Source: Duganella margarita
GTDB taxonomy: Bacteria; Pseudomonadota; Gammaproteobacteria; Burkholderiales; Burkholderiaceae_D
Direction of reading: 5' to 3'
DNA length: 64,000 nucleotides
Assembly: GCF_009857535.1 (NCBI RefSeq)
Contig: NZ_WWCS01000011.1
Location: forward strand, 155,196 to 219,195
Shown: in pieces, positions 40,937 to 48,114 of the stretch
Position numbering within the stretch: the first letter of the stretch is position 1
Layout of the letters: every line of letters begins with the position of its first letter
Position numbers and translations under genes: made by a program
The notes under the pieces: generated by a model
What the model was told of the DNA's origin: nothing
Seen by the model: only the letters and a program-made list of their open reading frames with translations
The model's database searches: none

Positions 40937-41587
40937 TTACAGCGCGGCAAAGTCCAGCTGGACGCCGCTGGCGGCCTGGATCTGGTCCTTGGTCACGCCC
41001 GGCGCCAGTTCAGTCACCTTGAGGCCGCTGTCGCTGACTTCCAGCACGCCGAGGTCGGTGATGACCAGGTCCACCACGCCGACGCCGGTCAGCGGCAGGT
41101 CGCATTTCGGCAGCAGCTTGTGCGAGGTCGAGCCGTCCTTGGCTGTGGCCACGTGCTCCATCAGCACCACCACTTTCTTGACCCCGGCCACCAGGTCCAT
41201 CGCGCCGCCCATGCCCTTGACCATTTTGCCGGGGATCATCCAGTTGGCCAGGTCGCCACGCTCCGATACCTGCATCGCGCCCAGGATCGCCAGGTTGATC
41301 TTGCCGCCCCGGATCATGCCGAACGAATCGGCCGAGCTGAAGTACGCCGAGCCCGGCAGCGCGGTCACGGTCTGCTTGCCGGCGTTGATCAGGTCGGCGT
41401 CGATCTCCTCTTCGGTCGGGAACGGGCCGATGCCCAGCAAGCCGTTTTCCGATTGCAGGAAGACTTCGATGCCGGTCGGTACGTAGTTGGCCACCAGCGT
41501 AGGCAAGCCGATGCCGAGGTTGACGTAGTAACCGTCCTGCAGTTCCTTGGCTGCGCGCGCAGCCATTTCATCACGAGTCCATGCCAT
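40937..41587 (-). CDS. scoB: 3-oxoacid CoA-transferase subunit B
   Basis: This 216-residue beta subunit transfers CoA from succinyl-CoA to acetoacetate or a related 3-oxoacid. It shows the family start MAWTRDEMAARAAKELQDGYYVNLGIGLPT and the catalytic Glu47 in SENGLLGIGP, followed by GGAMDLVAGVKKVVVLMEH. It lies 18 bp after scoA and makes a two-gene operon for ketone body or polyhydroxyalkanoate-derived acetoacetate use. Adipate/beta-ketoadipate transferases (PcaIJ) are close relatives, so the exact substrate is not certain. Confidence 0.92.
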   Translation of the reverse strand: MAWTRDEMAARAAKELQDGYYVNLGIGLPTLVANYVPTGIEVFLQSENGLLGIGPFPTEEEIDADLINAGKQTVTALPGSAYFSSADSFGMIRGGKINLAILGAMQVSERGDLANWMIPGKMVKGMGGAMDLVAGVKKVVVLMEHVATAKDGSTSHKLLPKCDLPLTGVGVVDLVITDLGVLEVSDSGLKVTELAPGVTKDQIQAASGVQLDFAAL

Positions 41588-41605
41588 AGTAAATCTCCGA
41601 TATGC

Positions 41606-42307
41606 TTAGTTGGCGGCGCGAATGGTGCGCTGCTCGATGCGTTTTTCCGGCGTGGCGTTGACCACGATGCGATGCACGTAGATGCTTGGCAGGTGCACGT
41701 GGTCGGGGTCGATCTCGCCGGTTTCCACCAGCTGTTCGACTTCAGCGATGCAGATCTTGCCGGCCATGGCGGCGTTCGGGTTGAAGTTGCGCGCAGTCTT
41801 GCGGAACACCAGGTTGCCGGCCTTGTCGGCCTTCCAGGCCTTGACCAGCGCCACGTCGGCGATCAGGCTGCGCTCCATCACGTATTGTTCGCCGTCAAAC
41901 TCGCGGATTTCCTTGCCATCTGCGACGATGGTGCCGACGCCGGTCTTGGTGAAGAAGGCCGGAATGCCGGCGCCGCCGGCGCGCAGCTTCTCGGCCAGCG
42001 TGCCCTGCGGCGTGAATTCCAGTTCCAGTTCGCCGGCCAGGTACTGGCGCGCGAACTCCTTGTTTTCACCCACGTAGGAGGCGATCATCTTTTTAATCTG
42101 GCGGGTTTCCAGCAACTGGCCGAGGCCGAAGCCGTCGACGCCGGCGTTGTTGGAGATGGCGGTCAGGCCGGTGACGCCGGAATCGCGCAGGGCGCCGATC
42201 AGCGCCTCGGGGATGCCGCACAGGCCGAAGCCGCCTACGGCAATGGTCTGGCCGTTCTGGACGACGCCGTTCAAGGCGGAAGCTGCGTCCGGATAAATCT
42301 TGTTCAT
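41606..42307 (-). CDS. scoA: 3-oxoacid CoA-transferase subunit A
   Basis: This 233-residue alpha subunit begins MNKIYPDAASALNGVVQNGQTIAVGGFGLCGIPEALIGAL, with the glycine-rich CoA-binding GGFGLCGIP and the downstream GTLAEKLRAGGAGIPAFFT and EFDGEQYVMERSL motifs. It is the first gene of scoAB and divergent from the PAS-LuxR regulator with a 132-bp spacer, a typical arrangement for local control. Confidence 0.92.
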   Translation of the reverse strand: MNKIYPDAASALNGVVQNGQTIAVGGFGLCGIPEALIGALRDSGVTGLTAISNNAGVDGFGLGQLLETRQIKKMIASYVGENKEFARQYLAGELELEFTPQGTLAEKLRAGGAGIPAFFTKTGVGTIVADGKEIREFDGEQYVMERSLIADVALVKAWKADKAGNLVFRKTARNFNPNAAMAGKICIAEVEQLVETGEIDPDHVHLPSIYVHRIVVNATPEKRIEQRTIRAAN

Positions 42308-42439
42308 GGATGTCCCTTTATGATTTATGTTGCGTGTGCCTTGCCAACGATGTTAAATACGTTAGCGATGCGGCGATCCAGCATAGAATACGCCCATCGA
42401 AAGTTCAATACCGTAGAACTACCTGCACTCTACCTATTC

Positions 42440-43000
42440 ATGCGCGCTCAGCCGATTATTGATTACGAATCGATTTTCCTTCATGCGCCAGTCGGCATGT
42501 GCATTTCGGAAAATCGCACCATCCAGACCTGCAACGGCGCGCTGGCGGCCATGTTCGGCTACACCCGCGACCAGCTCGAAGGCCTGTCCTTTCTGGTGCT
42601 GTACCCGACCATGGACGAATTCCTGCGCACCGGCGACCGCATCATTCCCATCATGAACGCCAAGGGCCGCTATTCCGACGAGCGCATTATGCGCCGCGCC
42701 GATGGCGAACTGTTCTGGTGTCACGTCACCGGCCATGCGATGCTGTCCGACGCCCCGCTCGGCGCCGGCATCTGGACCTTCGAGGACGTCAGCGAAAAAC
42801 GCCCGGTGACGGCCGAACTGACGCCGCGCGAACGCGAAATCGCCGCCCTGCTGGTGGAAGGCAAAACCAGCAAGACCATTGCGCGCCAGGTCGATCTCAG
42901 CCCGCGCACGGTGGAAATGCACCGCGCCAAGCTGATGCGCAAGTTCTCGGCCTCCACCTCTTCCGAGCTGGTGCACAAGCTGGTGGGCGTACAGCTATAG
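42440..43000 (+). CDS. PAS domain plus LuxR-type HTH transcriptional regulator
   Basis: This protein of about 186 residues has an N-terminal PAS fold (YESIFLHAPVGMCISENRTIQTCNGALAAMFGYTRDQLEGLSFLVLYPT...GELFWCHVTGHAM) and a C-terminal LuxR/FixJ-type helix-turn-helix (LTPREREIAALLVEGKTSKTIARQVDLSPRTVEMHRAKLMRKF). There is no receiver domain, so the PAS is the likely sensor. ATG 42440 is chosen, though upstream in-frame starts exist. Being divergent from scoAB makes it a candidate regulator of that operon. The ligand is unknown. Confidence 0.82.
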   Translation: MRAQPIIDYESIFLHAPVGMCISENRTIQTCNGALAAMFGYTRDQLEGLSFLVLYPTMDEFLRTGDRIIPIMNAKGRYSDERIMRRADGELFWCHVTGHAMLSDAPLGAGIWTFEDVSEKRPVTAELTPREREIAALLVEGKTSKTIARQVDLSPRTVEMHRAKLMRKFSASTSSELVHKLVGVQL

Positions 43001-43070
43001 CGTCGTCCTGGCGCACGCGGGGACCCATAGAACATCCGCTCAGCATGGATCCCCGCCTGCGCGGGGACGA
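43001..43070. repeat. REP-like hairpin unit, second copy
   Basis: This is related to the unit at 19902-19964, with the same CGTCGT...GCGCACGCGGG..ACCCA and ATGGATYCCCGC layout. The right hairpin ATCCCCGC-CTGC-GCGGGGAC is intact (43048-43067). The left one is degenerate (TCCTGGCG against CGCGGGGA). It too sits between convergent genes (regulator and SDR). Confidence 0.65.
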
Positions 43071-43072
43071 CC

Positions 43073-43849
43073 TCAAGTCGCGGTCATGCCGTCGTCGGCC
43101 GAGATAATCGCGCCGTTGATGAAGTTGGAGTCCTCGCCGGCCAGCAGCAACAGCAAACCGTCCAGATCTTCGGGCTTGCCGGGACGCTTGCGCGGCAGCA
43201 TCTGCACCAGCTTCTGGCCCTGCTCGCTGGCGAAATAGTCCTCGTTGATCTCGGTCGAAATATAGCCGGGGCAAATGGCGTTGGTGTTGATGCCGTACTT
43301 GCCCCACTCCACCGCCATCGCCTTGGTCATCTGCACCACGCCGGCCTTGCTCATGCAGTACACGCCGATTTGCGGCAGCACGCGCAGCCCGGCCACCGAG
43401 GCGATATTGATGATGCGGTGCTGCTTGCCCGGATCGCCCTTGGCGCGCGCGATCATGCGCTTGGCGGTTTCCTGCGCCACGAAAAAGGCGCCGCGCAGGT
43501 TGGTGTCCATCACGAAGGCATAGTCATCCGGCGTCACGTCCACCAGCCGCTGGGTGGTCGACACGCCCGAGTTGTTGACCAGGATATCGATCGGCCCGGC
43601 TTCGGTCTCGGCGTGGGCGATGGCCGACTTGATGCTGGCGTAATCGGTCACATCCAGGCTGACGACGTGGGCGGCGCCGCCGTCGGCCTCGATCTCGGCG
43701 CGCAGCTCCTTGAGCCGCTCGGTGCGGCGCGAGGCCAGCACGACTTGCGCGCCCGCCTGGGCCAGCACTTTGGCAAACCGGGCTCCCAGACCGCTGGAGG
43801 CGCCGGTGATCAGCGCAATTTTTCCCTCAAAGTTAACTTCTATGCCCAC
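43073..43849 (-). CDS. Short-chain dehydrogenase/reductase (SDR)
   Basis: This 258-residue classical SDR has a Rossmann glycine motif TGASSGLG (15-22), the acidic-pocket region ASRRTERL suggesting NADP(H) preference, NNSG (92-95), and the catalytic Ser151, Tyr164 and Lys168 (YCMSK). It starts at GTG 43849 with AGGAG about 7 bp upstream. The substrate cannot be told from sequence. Relatives are commonly annotated as 3-oxoacyl-ACP reductase-like. It is divergent from the ETF-ubiquinone oxidoreductase gene, so a link to fatty acid or branched-chain oxidation is possible. Confidence 0.88.
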   Translation of the reverse strand: MGIEVNFEGKIALITGASSGLGARFAKVLAQAGAQVVLASRRTERLKELRAEIEADGGAAHVVSLDVTDYASIKSAIAHAETEAGPIDILVNNSGVSTTQRLVDVTPDDYAFVMDTNLRGAFFVAQETAKRMIARAKGDPGKQHRIINIASVAGLRVLPQIGVYCMSKAGVVQMTKAMAVEWGKYGINTNAICPGYISTEINEDYFASEQGQKLVQMLPRKRPGKPEDLDGLLLLLAGEDSNFINGAIISADDGMTAT

Positions 43850-44018
43850 GTGATGCTCCTGTGTGTTGGTTGCTGTCTAAGCGTAATCATTACACAAATC
43901 GCCAGTATTAGATTGCGGTGTCTAATAATGTCGCGGAAAATGGCAGCAATCCAGCAGAAAAAGAAGCACACTCGTGCTAAAATTTTTACATTCATCAAAA
44001 CCACTATAACAATAGACC

Positions 44019-45695
44019 ATGACACAGCCTCAATCCCTAGTAGAACAGTACGGCCCACGCGATGCGATGGAGTATGACGTCGTCATCGTCGGCGGCGGCC
44101 CGGCAGGCTTGTCGGCAGCGATCAAGATCAAGCAGCTGGCGGCGGCCAAAGGCCAGGAAGTGTCGGTCGTCGTGCTGGAAAAAGGCGGCGAACTGGGCGC
44201 GCATATCCTGTCCGGCGCCGTGATGGACCCGCAGGCGCTGACCGAACTGATCCCTGACTGGAAAGAAAAAGGCGCGCCGCTCAACACCGCCGTCACCGAA
44301 GACCGCGTGCTGTTCCTCACCGAAACCGGCTCCTTCAAGACCCCGAACTTCCTGCTGCCGAAGTGTTTTGAAAACCACGGCAACTACGTCATCTCGCTGG
44401 GCAATGTGGTGCGCTGGCTGGGCCAGCAGGCCGAAGCGCTGGGCGTGGAAATCTTCCCCGGCTTCGCCGCCGCCGAAATCCTGTACCACGACAACGGCGC
44501 GGTCAAGGGCATCGCCACCGGCAATATGGGCGTCAAGCGCGACGGCGAAGCCGGCCCGGACTTCCAGCTGGGCATGGAACTGCACGGCAAATACACGCTG
44601 TTCGCCGAAGGTTCGCGCGGCCACCTGGGCAAGCAGCTGATGGCCAAGTACGATCTGAACAAGGGCAAGGACCCGCAGTCGTACGGCATCGGCATCAAGG
44701 AACTGTGGGAAATCGATCCGTCCAAACACCAGCCCGGCCTGGTGATCCACACCACCGGCTGGCCGCTGGACAGCAAGACCTACGGCGGCTCCTTCCTGTA
44801 CCACCTGGAAAACAACCAGGTGATGATCGGCTATGTGGTCGGCCTGAACTATGCCAACCCTTACCTGTCGCCATACGAAGAATTCCAGCGCTACAAGACC
44901 CACCCGGAAATCCGTACCTTCCTCGAAGGCGGCAAGCGCATTTCGTATGGCGCCCGCGCGATCACCGCCGGCGGCCTGCAATCGCTGCCGAAGCTGGTGT
45001 TCCCGGGCGGCGCGCTGATCGGCTGCGACGCCGGTTTCCTGAACATGAGCCGCATCAAGGGCAGCCACGCGGCGATCAAGTCCGGCATGCTGGCCGCCGA
45101 CGCCGTGTTCGAGGCGCTGGGCGCCGGCCGCCAGGCCGACGAGCTGGCCGCCTACCCGGTGGCGTTTGAACAGTCCTGGCTGCACGAAGAGCTGCACGTG
45201 GCGCGCAACGTCAAGCCGTGGCTGAACAAGGGACTGTACCTGGGGTCGCTGATGACCGGCATCGACCAGATCGTCTTCCGCGGCAAGGCGCCGTGGACCT
45301 TGCACCACTCGCACGCCGATCACGAGTGCCTGCAGCCGGCTTCGCAGTTCACGCCGATCAATTATCCTAAACCGGATGGCAAGCTGACCTTCGACCGTCT
45401 GTCGTCGGTGTTCATCTCCAACACCAACCACGCGGAAGACCAGCCGATCCACCTGACGCTGAAAAACGCCAGCGTGCCGGTGGACGTCAACCTGGCCCAG
45501 TACGCCGGTCCGGAACAGCGCTACTGTCCGGCCGGGGTATATGAATTCGTCAAGACCGACGACGGCGGCGATCGCCTGCAGATCAATGCGCAGAACTGCG
45601 TCCATTGCAAGACCTGCGATATCAAGGACCCGACCCAGAACATCGTCTGGGTGACGCCGGAAGGCGGCGGCGGTCCGAACTATCCAAATATGTAA
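44019..45695 (+). CDS. etfD: Electron transfer flavoprotein-ubiquinone oxidoreductase
   Basis: This 558-residue ETF-QO moves electrons from ETF, reduced by acyl-CoA dehydrogenases, into the quinone pool at the inner membrane. The FAD site is VVIVGGGPAGLSAA (about 21-34). The C-terminal 4Fe-4S ligands are in NCVHCKTCDIKDP with a fourth Cys upstream (QRYCPAGVYEF). The ending EGGGGPNYPNM is typical of the family. It starts at ATG 44019. A strong terminator follows 17 bp after the stop. Confidence 0.95.
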   Translation: MTQPQSLVEQYGPRDAMEYDVVIVGGGPAGLSAAIKIKQLAAAKGQEVSVVVLEKGGELGAHILSGAVMDPQALTELIPDWKEKGAPLNTAVTEDRVLFLTETGSFKTPNFLLPKCFENHGNYVISLGNVVRWLGQQAEALGVEIFPGFAAAEILYHDNGAVKGIATGNMGVKRDGEAGPDFQLGMELHGKYTLFAEGSRGHLGKQLMAKYDLNKGKDPQSYGIGIKELWEIDPSKHQPGLVIHTTGWPLDSKTYGGSFLYHLENNQVMIGYVVGLNYANPYLSPYEEFQRYKTHPEIRTFLEGGKRISYGARAITAGGLQSLPKLVFPGGALIGCDAGFLNMSRIKGSHAAIKSGMLAADAVFEALGAGRQADELAAYPVAFEQSWLHEELHVARNVKPWLNKGLYLGSLMTGIDQIVFRGKAPWTLHHSHADHECLQPASQFTPINYPKPDGKLTFDRLSSVFISNTNHAEDQPIHLTLKNASVPVDVNLAQYAGPEQRYCPAGVYEFVKTDDGGDRLQINAQNCVHCKTCDIKDPTQNIVWVTPEGGGGPNYPNM

Positions 45696-45712
45696 AAAAG
45701 CAACACTCCCGG

Positions 45713-45745
45713 AACAGCGCGGCCTTCCCCCCGCGCTGTTTTTAT
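45713..45745 (+). terminator. Rho-independent terminator after ETF-QO
   Basis: A 10-bp stem AACAGCGCGG (45713-45722) pairs with CCGCGCTGTT (45731-45740) around an 8-nt loop and is followed by TTTATTTG. Confidence 0.88.
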
Positions 45746-45951
45746 TTGATTCCGGGCAGCAATCAGCCCATAATCAGCCGGTGGGAACAGCCGGAAACGA
45801 CGCAAAACAGCGGCTTGCAGCGCGGTTACAAATTATTTTCAATAAATTTCCATGAAGCATTTAATGTCCTTCCAGATACGGTCGTCTTGTACTTGGGAGA
45901 GCGCAAAAGATTCGTTGCTCCGAACTGAATCCACCTACCAGGAGTTATTTC
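45746..45951 (+). promoter_or_regulatory. Flagellin gene upstream region
   Basis: This is 206 bp between the ETF-QO terminator and the flagellin ATG. An AT-rich stretch (about 45829-45860) is visible, and AGGAG at 45940-45944 is the flagellin ribosome-binding site. I did not find a good sigma-28 (TAAA-N15-GCCGATAA) or sigma-54 match, so the flagellin promoter is not identified. Confidence 0.35.
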
Positions 45952-46932
45952 ATGCTGAGCCTTCACACCAATTCCGCGGCCCTTTCCGCACAGAACTCGA
46001 TCTCCCGCACCCAGTCGGCGCTGTCGACCTCGCAGACCCGCCTGAGCACCGGCTTCCGTGTCAATTCGGCCATGGATGACGCAGCAGGCCTGCAGATCGC
46101 CACCCGTCTGAAAGCCCAGACCAGCGGTATGGCCATGGCCATGCGCAACACCCAGAACTCGATCTCGCTGCTGCAAACCGGCGAAGGCGCGCTGGATGAG
46201 ACCACCACCATCCTGACCCGCATGAAGGATCTGGCCACCCAGTCGGCTGACGGCGCTTCGACCACCACCGACCGCACCGCAATGCAAGCTGAGTACAACG
46301 CGCTGACCAAAGAGCTCAGCAACATCATGCAAAACACCTCGTTCGGTGGCACCGTGCTGTTCTCGACCAAGCTGGACACTGCAGCGACCCCAGCCCCGAG
46401 CGGCAAGTTCCAGAACGCCAGCCTGACCTTCCAGATCGGCGCGTCGAGCAGCGAAAAAATGGACGGCAGCGTGTCGACCCAGGTTACCACCATGTTGACC
46501 GCGATCGGTTCGGCAGCGGTGGCATTTGACGGCGGTGACGGCACCAACGCCGGCGTCGGCGGGACCGCCGCTCCGGCCAACGACTCCACTGGCACCCCTA
46601 TCGTTGCCGGTTCCGAAATCAGCGACGCCTCCGGCGCTTCCGACGGCTCGTTCAACGCCAATGCCACCATCGACATGCTGTCGAAAGCCATTGACGCCGT
46701 AGGCAGCCTGCGTTCGTCGCTGGGTGCAGTGGCCAACCGTCTGGACCACGTGTACAACAACTTGTCGAACATCTCGACCAACACCGCTGCTGCAACCGGC
46801 CGCATCATGGACACCGACTTCGCGGCCGAATCGTCGAACATGACATCGTCGCAGATGCTGCTGCAAGCTGGCACCGCGATGCTGAAACAGTCGAACAGCA
46901 CCTCGTCGCTGGTTATGTCCCTGCTGCAGTAA
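45952..46932 (+). CDS. fliC: Flagellin
   Basis: This 326-residue flagellin forms the filament. The conserved N-terminal D0/D1 region (MLSLHTNSAALSAQNSISRTQSALSTSQTRLSTGFRVNSAMDDAAGLQIATRL) and C-terminal D0 (TAAATGRIMDTDFAAESSNMTSSQMLLQAGTAMLKQ) are intact. The variable middle (about 130-230) is short and rich in Gly, Ala, Ser and Thr. It lies alone, terminated just downstream, beside the flhA cluster. Proximity to a Flag-2-like export cluster suggests it is that system's filament protein, but the genome may encode others. Confidence 0.95.
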   Translation: MLSLHTNSAALSAQNSISRTQSALSTSQTRLSTGFRVNSAMDDAAGLQIATRLKAQTSGMAMAMRNTQNSISLLQTGEGALDETTTILTRMKDLATQSADGASTTTDRTAMQAEYNALTKELSNIMQNTSFGGTVLFSTKLDTAATPAPSGKFQNASLTFQIGASSSEKMDGSVSTQVTTMLTAIGSAAVAFDGGDGTNAGVGGTAAPANDSTGTPIVAGSEISDASGASDGSFNANATIDMLSKAIDAVGSLRSSLGAVANRLDHVYNNLSNISTNTAAATGRIMDTDFAAESSNMTSSQMLLQAGTAMLKQSNSTSSLVMSLLQ

Positions 46933-46943
46933 TCGTAGTAACA

Positions 46944-47008
46944 TCCGGATATCTCAACATATCCGGGTTACGCAAAGGGCCAACCGGAATATTTCGGTTG
47001 GCTTTTTT
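46944..47008 (+). terminator. Rho-independent terminator after flagellin
   Basis: The stem GCCAACCG (46979-46986) pairs with CGGTTGGC (46995-47002) and is followed by a run of T. A second hairpin without a T-tract, CCGGATAT / ATATCCGG (46945-46966), precedes it. Confidence 0.88.
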
Positions 47009-47037
47009 CATATCCGCAACCTCTGAAAGCGAGCCTG

Positions 47038-48009
47038 ATGGCCGTCGATCGTATCGGACCTGCAATTCGCCCCCTCGGCGTCCCGGACCGGCCGCAAGCG
47101 CAGCCCGGCCAGGTCACGCGCGCGCCGGGCAGCGACAGCACGCTCGAACTCGACTTCCCGGTGGGCCCGCTCAGAGGCGGCGGCGCGACCGGGCCGGCCG
47201 GCCCCGGCTCGGTCGGCGCCATCCTTGAGGCGCCCGATGGCCAGACGCTGCCGCCCGGCGGCGCCGAGGCCCTACCCCATGCGCTGGCCGACGTGGTGGA
47301 CGCCACCGAGCAGGCCGCGATGCGTCCGAATCAAGTGTTCCTGTCACGCCAGCTGGTCTGGCAGCCGCCCGATACCTCATTGATGGCCGCGTCGTGGCAG
47401 GTCATGGTGCGCACCTATAGCGAACAGCGCGCCGCCTGGCTGGAGCAGGCCAGCGGCCAGCACCTGCCAGCCACCCTGTTCATGACCGACTACAACGCCC
47501 CATCATCGATGCGCGATGGCCGGGCCGGGGCGCCGCTGGTGACCGAAATGGAGCCATGGCGCTTCGCCGTCTACGCCTGGGGCGCCGAGCGCCTGGCGCT
47601 GAAAGTGGTGGTCAAGGATGACGAGGAATACGACCGCAACCGCCGCCGCCGTGCGCGCGTGGCCTTGCGGCTGGAACTGATGCTGCCGGGCGTGGGCCGG
47701 GTCGTGATCCAGATGGAGCCGGCCAGCGGCAATGGCGTGGTGATGGAAGTCGGCGCGGCGCAGGCCGCGGCCATGCAGCACATGCGCGAGATCCTGCCGC
47801 AGCTCGCGGCCGTGGTCAACCGCGCCGGCCTGACGATCCTGCGCTGCCGCCTGCGGCGCGAACTGCCGCCATCGATCGGCGAGCACACCCACCCGACCCG
47901 GCTGCACACCGCCGCCCTGACGCAAGCGCTGTTCCGCGCCATGGCCGAGGTTGCAGTCCTGCTGTCGCAGCCCGCCATCGGCGACGACCTGCTGTCCGCC
48001 AACGCCTAA
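47038..48009 (+). CDS. FliK C-terminal (Flg_hook)-domain protein
   Basis: This 323-residue protein has a Pro/Gly-rich N-terminal ~90 residues. The C-terminal half resembles the FliK hook-length domain: VALRLELMLPGVGRVVIQMEPASGNGVVMEV...MREILPQLAAVVNRAGLTILRCRLRR. A middle part around WRFAVYAWGAERLALKVVVKDDEEYDRNRRRR is unfamiliar. A second, more typical FliK-like gene starts at 63036, so this may be an accessory or divergent member. It directly follows the flagellin terminator. Confidence 0.65.
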   Translation: MAVDRIGPAIRPLGVPDRPQAQPGQVTRAPGSDSTLELDFPVGPLRGGGATGPAGPGSVGAILEAPDGQTLPPGGAEALPHALADVVDATEQAAMRPNQVFLSRQLVWQPPDTSLMAASWQVMVRTYSEQRAAWLEQASGQHLPATLFMTDYNAPSSMRDGRAGAPLVTEMEPWRFAVYAWGAERLALKVVVKDDEEYDRNRRRRARVALRLELMLPGVGRVVIQMEPASGNGVVMEVGAAQAAAMQHMREILPQLAAVVNRAGLTILRCRLRRELPPSIGEHTHPTRLHTAALTQALFRAMAEVAVLLSQPAIGDDLLSANA

Positions 48010-48026
48010 AACGCCGGGGCAAACAC

Positions 48027-48110
48027 CGAACACCGGGGTCAGATACGAACACCGGGGTCAGTTCTGCCAAATGCACACGAGCTGATGTACATTTGGCAGA
48101 ACTGACCCCG
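48027..48110. repeat. Long inverted repeat with tandem lead-in copies, beside the flhA stop
   Basis: A perfect 21-bp inverted repeat (48053-48073 with 48090-48110) has a 16-nt loop. The left arm begins with GGGGTCAG. The 16-bp unit CGAACACCGGGGTCAG occurs twice (48027-48042 and 48046-48061), the second entering the left arm. The GGGGTCAG core is a motif often seen with REP-associated tyrosine-transposase repeats. It ends 5 bp from the flhA stop and may also terminate convergent transcription. Confidence 0.75.
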
Positions 48111-48114
48111 ACTT

